A stretch of DNA of 10,742 bases from Pseudomonadota bacterium (GTDB lineage: Bacteria; Pseudomonadota; Alphaproteobacteria; UBA2136; UBA6156): assembly GCA_009927255.1 (NCBI GenBank), contig RFNJ01000131.1, positions 1-10,742 of the forward strand, in the 5' to 3' direction. A program made the translations under genes and the position numbers. Shown here piece by piece: positions 6,282-10,742 of this stretch (the first letter of the stretch is position 1; each line of letters begins with the position of its first letter). The notes under the pieces were generated by a model. It made no database searches, was not told where the DNA came from, and saw nothing but the letters and a program-made list of their open reading frames with translations.

Positions 6282-7214
6282 TTACTTGTGCCCCAGCAGC
6301 GGCCCGGCCCCTTGCTTCAGCAAGTCAGCGGCCACCTCCTTGCCCAAGGCCTCGGCCTCAGCATAAGGCCTCTTGGCCCGCGCCCGCAACACTTTCTCGC
6401 CGTCCAGACTACTTACCATCGCAATCAGGCGCAAATTCCGCCCCGCCGTCACCTCGCAATACCCCGCAATCGGCGTATGACAGCCACCTTGCAGCGCCTT
6501 TAGCAACGCCCGCTCCGCCGTCATGCACGCCGCCGTATCCGCATGGCTAATCTTTTCCAACAATGCACCCAGCTCGGCATCCGCTGCCCGATATTCCACC
6601 GTAATCACCCCCTGCCCAATCGCCGGCAGCATCACATCTGGCTCAAAAATCTCACAAATCCGCCCCTCCAAACCAATCCGCCGCAGCCCACTCGCCGCCA
6701 GCACCGCCGCATCCACTTCACCACTATCCACCTTGCCTACGCGGGTATCCGCATTGCCGCGCAACGGCACCACTTCAAGGTGCGGAAAGTTCATCCGCAA
6801 CTGCGCCGCCCGCCGCACACTGCTGGTGCCAATTTTGGCGCCTTTTTTCAGGCTTACCAAGCTTTCGCCTGCGCGGCACACCACCGCATCGCGCAAGTCT
6901 TCGCGCTGTAAAAAGGCTCCCAAAGCCAGCCCCGCTGGCAAATCCACATCACCGGGCACATCTTTTAGGCTATGCATCGCCATATCCGCACGGCCGTCCA
7001 GCACTTCATGCTCCAGCGCCTTTACAAACGCACCTTTGCCACCAATTTGTTGCAAATCGCCCTTAAATTTTTCATAGCAGCCATCACTCACCACCTCATG
7101 CACCAAAAACGCATGCTGCGGTGCCACCTTGCGTAACAATTCAATAATTTTATTGGTTTGCGCCAGCGCCATCTTGCTGCGCCGCGTGGCAATCCGAAAG
7201 GTGCGAGAAGCCAT
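6282..7214 (-). CDS. hemC: Hydroxymethylbilane synthase (porphobilinogen deaminase)
   Basis: HemC joins four porphobilinogen units into linear hydroxymethylbilane in tetrapyrrole synthesis. The product is 310 residues, normal length. The sequence holds IATRRSKMALAQ (8-19), the KGDLQQIGGKGAFVK loop (51-65), HSLKDVP (81-87) with the catalytic Asp85, IGTSSVRRAAQLR (128-140), LRGNADTRVGK (151-161), LPAIGQG (196-202), and QGGC with the dipyrromethane-cofactor Cys245. No key residue is missing. It is first in the hemC/Tim44-like operon and divergent from hemJ across 99 bp. A weak GAGAGA lies 10 nt before ATG; TGGCATAAA further upstream could be an extended -10, so this transcript seems to have a leader, unlike hemJ's. 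Confidence 0.96.
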   Translation of the reverse strand: MASRTFRIATRRSKMALAQTNKIIELLRKVAPQHAFLVHEVVSDGCYEKFKGDLQQIGGKGAFVKALEHEVLDGRADMAMHSLKDVPGDVDLPAGLALGAFLQREDLRDAVVCRAGESLVSLKKGAKIGTSSVRRAAQLRMNFPHLEVVPLRGNADTRVGKVDSGEVDAAVLAASGLRRIGLEGRICEIFEPDVMLPAIGQGVITVEYRAADAELGALLEKISHADTAACMTAERALLKALQGGCHTPIAGYCEVTAGRNLRLIAMVSSLDGEKVLRARAKRPYAEAEALGKEVAADLLKQGAGPLLGHK

Positions 7215-7297
7215 GAAAAATCAATCTCTCAAAAGTTTTATGCCATTCATTCGCGCCTTCATAACGCCAAACCCCCCACGCCACAAGCCCAAAAGTT

Positions 7298-7313
7298 TGC
7301 TATGCTAGCCCCC
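7298..7313 (+). promoter_or_regulatory. Candidate extended -10 promoter, leaderless hemJ start
   Basis: TGC-TATGCT (7298-7306) is followed by 7 nt (AGCCCCC) and ATG at 7314. There is no Shine-Dalgarno sequence and no clear -35. A start 7 nt after the hexamer would fall on or next to the A of ATG. This also argues against the in-frame ATG at 7302, which lies inside the hexamer. Confidence 0.5.
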
Positions 7314-7739
7314 ATGGAAACCTACCTGATTCTCAAAACTCTCCATCTCATCAGCATGGTGGCATGGTTTGCCGGGCTGTTTTACCTGCCGCGGATTTTT
7401 GTGTATCTGGCGGAAAGCCCTCCCGCCGCCCACCCCACCCTGCACACCATGGCGCGCAAACTCAGCCACTACATCATGCTCCCCGCCGCTGCCGCCACTT
7501 GGGCTTTCGGCCTCGCCCTGATGCTGAGCCAACCCTACCTGCTCCAGCAAGGCTGGCTGCACGCCAAACTCGGCCTCGTCCTGCTCCTCACCGCCTATCA
7601 AGTCTCGCTGGAATTCTTCCGCCTGCAACTCCTGCAAAACCCCAAAACCCGCAGCGGCAAATTCTTCCGCTATTACAACGAAGTCCCCACCCTGCTCCTC
7701 ATCACCATCATCACTTTGGCGGTGTTTAAGCCATTTTAA
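7314..7739 (+). CDS. hemJ: HemJ-type protoporphyrinogen IX oxidase (UPF0093 membrane protein)
   Basis: HemJ oxidises protoporphyrinogen IX to protoporphyrin IX in the inner membrane and replaces HemG/HemY in many alphaproteobacteria. The product is 141 residues, typical, with four hydrophobic segments (about 7-27, 52-72, 83-100 and 124-138). Landmarks are KTLHLISMVAWFAGLFYLPRIFVY (8-31, with the conserved His11, Arg27), MLPAAAATWAFGL (55-67), GWLHAKLGLVLLL (80-92), RSGKFFRYYNEVPTLLL (113-129) and the terminal VFKPF. Two positions differ from the consensus I remember: FVYH is FVYL (Leu32), and the His after LLTAY is Gln96. It opens the run hemJ, mtgA, mutM and is divergent from hemC, a pairing that supports the heme role. 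A longer in-frame reading back to 7158 would run into hemC and is not real. Confidence 0.88.
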   Translation: METYLILKTLHLISMVAWFAGLFYLPRIFVYLAESPPAAHPTLHTMARKLSHYIMLPAAAATWAFGLALMLSQPYLLQQGWLHAKLGLVLLLTAYQVSLEFFRLQLLQNPKTRSGKFFRYYNEVPTLLLITIITLAVFKPF

Positions 7740-7741
7740 AG

Positions 7742-8446
7742 ATGCGCCGTAAACCATCCCCCCAACGCTCCCTCATCGCCACATGGTTGCGGCGTATTGG
7801 CCTTACGCTCGCCATCCTCATCGCCCTCCCTTTCCTCCTCACCCCCCTTTACAGCATCCTTAATCCACCACTCACACCACTGATGGTCATTCGCCTCACC
7901 CAAGGCCACCATTGGCATCAGCGCTGGACGCCCCTCAATAATATTCCTCTCCACGCCCAGCGCGCGGTGATGGCAGCGGAAGACAACCTCTTCTGCCAGC
8001 ACGAAGGTTTCGATTGGAAAGCCATCAGCCGCGCCTACCAGCACAACCAGCGCAGCAAACGCACCAAAGGCGCCAGCACCATCAGCCAGCAAACCGCCAA
8101 AAACCTGTTCCTCTGGCCGCAAAGCAGTTGGTTGCGTAAGGGGCTGGAAGTGCCACTTACTTGGTGGCTCGAAACCACGCTGAGCAAACCACGGATTCTG
8201 GAACTCTACCTCAACATCGCCGAATGGGGCCCCGGCGTGTATGGCATTGAAGCCGCCGCCAAACACCACTTCAACACCCGCGCCAAAAACCTCACCCCGC
8301 GCCAATCCGCCCAGCTTGCCGCCATTCTGCCCAGCCCGCTGCGCTGGTCGGCCAAGCGCCCAGGGCCGTATGTTGCCATGCGCGCTGGCCGCATCCAAAC
8401 CCGCAGCTACCAACTCGGCCCCCTCTTCAATTGCATCAAGAAATAG
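7742..8446 (+). CDS. mtgA: Monofunctional biosynthetic peptidoglycan transglycosylase
   Basis: MtgA polymerises lipid II into glycan strands at the periplasmic face of the inner membrane (GT51 family, no transpeptidase domain). The product is 234 residues, the usual size. A single N-terminal membrane anchor spans ~19-40. GT51 motifs appear in order: AAEDNLFCQHEGFDW (78-92) with the catalytic Glu80, KGASTISQQTAKNLFLW (109-125), RKGLEVPLT (132-140), and SKPRILELYLNIAEWGPGVYGIEAAA (148-173). All expected catalytic and donor-site residues are present. The ATG lies 2 nt after the hemJ stop with no good ribosome-binding site, so translation is probably coupled to hemJ. Confidence 0.96.
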   Translation: MRRKPSPQRSLIATWLRRIGLTLAILIALPFLLTPLYSILNPPLTPLMVIRLTQGHHWHQRWTPLNNIPLHAQRAVMAAEDNLFCQHEGFDWKAISRAYQHNQRSKRTKGASTISQQTAKNLFLWPQSSWLRKGLEVPLTWWLETTLSKPRILELYLNIAEWGPGVYGIEAAAKHHFNTRAKNLTPRQSAQLAAILPSPLRWSAKRPGPYVAMRAGRIQTRSYQLGPLFNCIKK

Positions 8447-8452
8447 CCAACA

Positions 8453-9262
8453 ATGCCAGAGTTACCAGAAGTTGAAACCACCCTCCACGGCGCCAGCCCC
8501 ACCCTGCTGCACCAGCCGCTGACTGGCGTTACCATCCGTGTGCCCAAGCTGCGCCTGCCCACGCCCAATGCTGCGAATATCCAAGGCCAAACCGTTATCA
8601 ACCTCGAACGCCGCGCCAAATACATCCTCGCCCACCTCAGCAACCACACCACCCTGCTGCTGCACCTGGGCATGAGCGGCCGCCTCACCATCAACAAACC
8701 CGCCCTTGAAAAGAACGACCATATCCTGCTGCAAACCCCCAAAGGCACTATTACCTTCACCGACCCCCGCCGCTTCGGCCTCTTCCTCCACCTCCCCACC
8801 AGCCAACTTGCCAGCCACCCCTTGCTCAAAAACCTCGGGCCAGAACCTTTAGGGGCCACCTTCACCACCAGCTACCTCCACCAAGCCCTACAAAAAAAAT
8901 CCACCGCCATTAAACCAACCCTGATGGACAACCACATCGTCGTCGGGGTGGGGAACATTTATGCCTCCGAAAGCCTCTTTCGCAGCCACATTCACCCCCA
9001 AACCCGCGCCCATCAGCTCACCAAATCACACCTTAATCAACTCATAAAACATATCAAACAAACACTAACTGATGCCATCAAAGCTGGCGGTTCTTCGCTC
9101 AAAGACTTCACCCACAGCAACGGCCAACTCGGCTATTTCCAAAGCCAATTCAACGTCTACGGCCGCGAAAACCAACCCTGCCACCGCTGCCAAACCAAAA
9201 TCAAAAAAATCACCCAAGCCCAACGCGCCACCTTCTTTTGCCCCACCTGCCAAAAGCTTTAA
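8453..9262 (+). CDS. mutM: Formamidopyrimidine-DNA glycosylase (Fpg)
   Basis: MutM excises 8-oxoguanine and formamidopyrimidines and cleaves the abasic site by beta/delta elimination. The product is 269 residues, complete. The N-terminus MPELPEVET gives the catalytic Pro (after Met removal) and Glu; Lys56 lies in RRAKYIL. The lesion-side residues are recognisable: Met74 in HLGMSGRL and Arg107-Phe108 in TDPRRFG. The helix-two-turn-helix holds MDNHIVVGVGNIYASESLF (158-176) with Asn168. The C-terminal zinc finger is Cys243-x2-Cys246 ... Cys263-x2-Cys266, with DNA-contact Arg258. The stretch after the N-terminal motif (TTLHGASP) departs from the usual VRRGL. The start is 6 nt after mtgA with no clear ribosome-binding site, so it is likely coupled. 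A strong hairpin begins 7 nt after its stop. Confidence 0.96.
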   Translation: MPELPEVETTLHGASPTLLHQPLTGVTIRVPKLRLPTPNAANIQGQTVINLERRAKYILAHLSNHTTLLLHLGMSGRLTINKPALEKNDHILLQTPKGTITFTDPRRFGLFLHLPTSQLASHPLLKNLGPEPLGATFTTSYLHQALQKKSTAIKPTLMDNHIVVGVGNIYASESLFRSHIHPQTRAHQLTKSHLNQLIKHIKQTLTDAIKAGGSSLKDFTHSNGQLGYFQSQFNVYGRENQPCHRCQTKIKKITQAQRATFFCPTCQKL

Positions 9263-9268
9263 AGCAGT

Positions 9269-9298
9269 TGAGGAGATGGTGCGTGCACCATCTCCTCA
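9269..9298. terminator. Perfect 14-bp hairpin after mutM, possible terminator
   Basis: TGAGGAGATGGTGC (9269-9282) and GCACCATCTCCTCA (9285-9298) are exact complements around GT (in RNA, 13 bp with a CGUG-like loop). It sits 7 nt after the mutM stop, where a terminator would be expected. No T-tract follows on either strand, so termination would be non-canonical; the hairpin may instead stabilise or process the 3' end. Confidence 0.5.
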
Positions 9299-9560
9299 CA
9301 AAGCCTCCTTTCTGTATCGGGGAAGAAGAGAACCCCGGTGATCACTCGTGGCCCACGGTGGGGACGCACTAAGAGGTAGTCACCAACCCCTGGTTTTCAT
9401 TGCCCTGGTAGGCTGGGCACCCCCGCAAGCGGGGGTATTTCTGCAGGTCATTCGAGCGAAAGAGCTAACCGCGTACCGAAAACACGTGCTTACTTCCTCT
9501 CAGTTTTGAAACGTGCCCCCGACGGTTGGGAGTGCGTCTCTGCAAAATCAGATAATGCAT
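9299..9560. ncRNA. Candidate structured non-coding RNA, strand uncertain
   Basis: This gene-free stretch holds nested inverted repeats. A 13-bp helix joins 9358-9370 to 9531-9543 (three pairs are G-U if read from the + strand). Inside it CCAACC (9383-9388) pairs with GGTTGG (9524-9529), GGGCAC (9415-9420) with GTGCCC (9513-9518), and ACCCCCG-CAAG-CGGGGGT (9419-9436) forms a hairpin. Outside it, CGGGG...CCCCG near 9318-9337 forms another. The closed unit is ~186 nt. The G-U pairs favour a + strand RNA; a promoter-like pair at 9577-9550 would start a - strand RNA at 9543, the edge of the main helix. It lacks the hallmarks I know for RNase P RNA, tmRNA and SRP RNA. A 6S-like RNA cannot be excluded by eye. 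Confidence 0.35.
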
Positions 9561-9577
9561 ACACCATACAAAGTCAA
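9550..9577 (-). promoter_or_regulatory. Promoter-like element facing the structured region
   Basis: On the - strand TTGACT (9577-9572) and TTATCT (9555-9550) are separated by 16 nt, with TATCTG at 17 nt as an alternative. Transcription would start near 9543, exactly where the long-range helix of the structured region begins. No open frame follows on that strand, so it would make a non-coding transcript. Confidence 0.35.
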
Positions 9578-9602
9578 CCCCCCTTCCTTAATCTTTTTTT
9601 CA

Positions 9603-9618
9603 TGATATAGCTAACCCC
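9603..9618 (+). promoter_or_regulatory. Candidate extended -10 promoter, leaderless tsaD start
   Basis: TGA-TATAGC (9603-9611) is followed by 7 nt (TAACCCC) and ATG at 9619. There is no Shine-Dalgarno sequence and no -35. From hexamer to ATG it agrees with the hemJ element at 10 of 16 bases, including the CCCC just before ATG. Confidence 0.5.
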
Positions 9619-10626
9619 ATGATTATCTTTGCAATCGAAACCTCTTGCGACGAAACCGCCGCCGCCATTGTGGATGTTCCCACCCGCCAAATTCTGGCGC
9701 AAACGCTTACGTCGGAAATCCTCAGCAACGCCCCCTACGGCGGTGTGGTGCCAGAACTCACCGCCCGCGCCCACCAGCAGCACCTACCCGCGATTGTTAA
9801 CCAAACCCTCGCCAAATCAGGCTTGGGTTGGCCGCAAATTAATGCCATTGCTGCCACCACCGGCCCCGGCCTCACCACCGCGCTGGTGATTGGCAGCACC
9901 TTTGCCAAAACGCTGGCGGTGGCCACCGGCAAGCCGTTTTTGGCCACCAATCATATTGAAGGCCACGCCCTCACCCCGCACCTTACCAACCCCGCACTCA
10001 CCTTCCCCTACCTACTGCTGCTGGTCAGCGGCGGCCACTGCCAGTTGGTGAATGTTAACAATGTTGGCGACTACCAACTGCTTGGCACCACGGTGGATGA
10101 TGCAGTAGGCGAGTGTTTTGATAAAGTCGGCAAACTGCTCGGCCTGCCCCACCCCGCTGGCCCCGCGATAGAAAACCTCGCCAAAACCGGCAACCCCCAT
10201 GCTATCAAACTCCCCCACCCCCTCAAAGACCAATCTCTCAATTTCTCCTTTTCGGGCCTGAAAACCGCCGTGCGTGAACATTTGCTGAAGCACCCCGATA
10301 CCAACCACGCCGACCTCGCCGCCAGCTTCCAGCACACCGCCGCCGAAATCCTCACCTATAAAACCAAACGCGCCATCCAGCAAACTCAAGCCACACAAGT
10401 AGTTGCCGCAGGCGGCGTCGCCGCCAACCTCACCATCCGCGCCAAATTGCAACAAATCTGCGCCGAACACCACGCCACCTTCAGCGCCCCCCCCCTCAAA
10501 CTCTGCGGCGATAACGCGGTGATGATCGCCTATGCTGCTGGCCTCCGCCACCTAGCAAACCTCCCCAACACCGGCCTCCCCACCGCCGTCCGCCCCCGCT
10601 GGCCATTATCAGAATCACACATATAG
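9619..10626 (+). CDS. tsaD: tRNA N6-threonylcarbamoyladenosine transferase TsaD
   Basis: TsaD, with TsaB and TsaE, transfers the threonylcarbamoyl group to A37 of ANN-decoding tRNAs. The product is 335 residues, typical. Landmarks are AIETSCDETAAAIV (5-18), YGGVVPELTARAH (40-52), GPGLTTALVIG (82-92), NHIEGHAL with metal ligands His112 and His116, LLVSGGHCQLV (134-144), DDAVGECFDKVGKLLGLPHPAGPAIE (160-185), FSFSGLKTAV (209-218), VAAGGVAAN (262-270) and CGDNAVMIAYA with metal ligand Asp298. AGP and CGDN differ slightly from the usual GGP and CTDN. TsaB and TsaE are not in the window. It is rich in Asn, Thr, His and Gln, in line with the C-rich coding strand. No terminator is clear downstream. 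Confidence 0.97.
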   Translation: MIIFAIETSCDETAAAIVDVPTRQILAQTLTSEILSNAPYGGVVPELTARAHQQHLPAIVNQTLAKSGLGWPQINAIAATTGPGLTTALVIGSTFAKTLAVATGKPFLATNHIEGHALTPHLTNPALTFPYLLLLVSGGHCQLVNVNNVGDYQLLGTTVDDAVGECFDKVGKLLGLPHPAGPAIENLAKTGNPHAIKLPHPLKDQSLNFSFSGLKTAVREHLLKHPDTNHADLAASFQHTAAEILTYKTKRAIQQTQATQVVAAGGVAANLTIRAKLQQICAEHHATFSAPPLKLCGDNAVMIAYAAGLRHLANLPNTGLPTAVRPRWPLSESHI

Positions 10627-10679
10627 TCCTTTGCATAATTTACTACATATTGTGTATTAAGAAGCACCCCACACGGGCC

Positions 10680-10742
10680 GTCATTCCAGAAGCTTAGATT
10701 TTGCGAGATGAGCGCTTGCGAATCCGCAAAATCAAGCTATCT
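10680..10742. repeat. Palindromic repeat element, truncated by window end
   Basis: Starting GTCATTCC, the 5' arm AGA-AGCTT-A-GATTTTGCG (10688-10705) pairs with CGCAAAATC-AAGCT-A-TCT (10725-10742): 17 bp with two single-A bulges (10696 and 10739) around a 19-nt loop. The arm ends match the element at 1250-1317, with GA-AGC on the left and GCT-A-TC on the right including the bulged A. The pairing predicts that GGAATGAC follows just outside the window. The rest of 10627-10679 shows nothing recognisable. Confidence 0.65.

Noticed and set aside
7158..7313. Longer hemJ reading frame starting at 7158
   Set aside because: It would overlap the hemC start on the other strand and add ~50 residues not found in HemJ.
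9210..9299. - strand mini-ORF of 29 codons with GTG start and AAAGGAGG 4 nt upstream
   Set aside because: It is built mostly from the 14-bp hairpin and antisense mutM sequence, its peptide has no recognisable features, and the start spacing is short.
9299..9560. RNase P RNA, tmRNA or SRP RNA in the structured gap
   Set aside because: I looked on both strands for GAGGAAAGTCC/ACAGAA, the tmRNA acceptor and tag-coding features, and the SRP GGAAGG loop context; none is convincing.
10012..10551. Long - strand open frame (179 codons) inside tsaD
   Set aside because: It lies wholly within a complete, conserved tsaD and is an antisense shadow with no recognisable motif.

Overview
The window looks like a chromosomal, largely housekeeping segment of an alphaproteobacterium. 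The pointers are a FlbD-like sigma-54 activator (flagellar regulator), a Tim44/TimA-like protein, HemJ in place of HemG/HemY, and the set hemC, tsaD, gpsA and an EVE-domain gene, which I recall as a conserved neighbourhood in Alphaproteobacteria. I cannot place it below class. There is no tRNA, rRNA, transposase, phage gene or CRISPR array.

Layout. 1-1203 (+): 3' part of the FlbD-like activator. 1204-1594: gene-free, with three palindromic repeat elements. 1611-2084 (+): GtrA-family membrane protein. 2194-2898 (+): Bax-inhibitor-1/YccA-family membrane protein, ending at a terminator shared with the opposing operon. 5376-2927 (-): gpsA, an exported Cys-repeat protein of unknown function, then the EVE protein, tightly packed. 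7214-5516 (-): hemC then the Tim44-like gene. 7314-9262 (+): hemJ, mtgA, mutM, separated by 2 and 6 nt. 9263-9618: gene-free, rich in inverted repeats, possibly a structured RNA. 9619-10626 (+): tsaD. 10680 to the end: the start of another palindromic element.

The divergent pair hemC/hemJ covers two heme-synthesis steps (hydroxymethylbilane synthase and protoporphyrinogen oxidation). MtgA acts in peptidoglycan polymerisation, MutM in oxidised-base repair, TsaD in tRNA t6A synthesis and GpsA in phospholipid precursor supply.

Two window-wide patterns stand out. First, four genes that begin transcription units (gtrA, gpsA, hemJ, tsaD) lack a Shine-Dalgarno sequence, and each has TGN-TA-N4 followed by exactly 7 nt and then ATG. 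This is what leaderless transcription from extended -10 promoters would look like. Second, the + strand is strongly C-rich over G in genes of both orientations, so the two strands encode proteins of visibly different composition. No clearly new multi-gene system is present. The best leads are the leaderless-promoter pattern, the structured gap before tsaD, the palindromic element family and the Cys-repeat exported protein.
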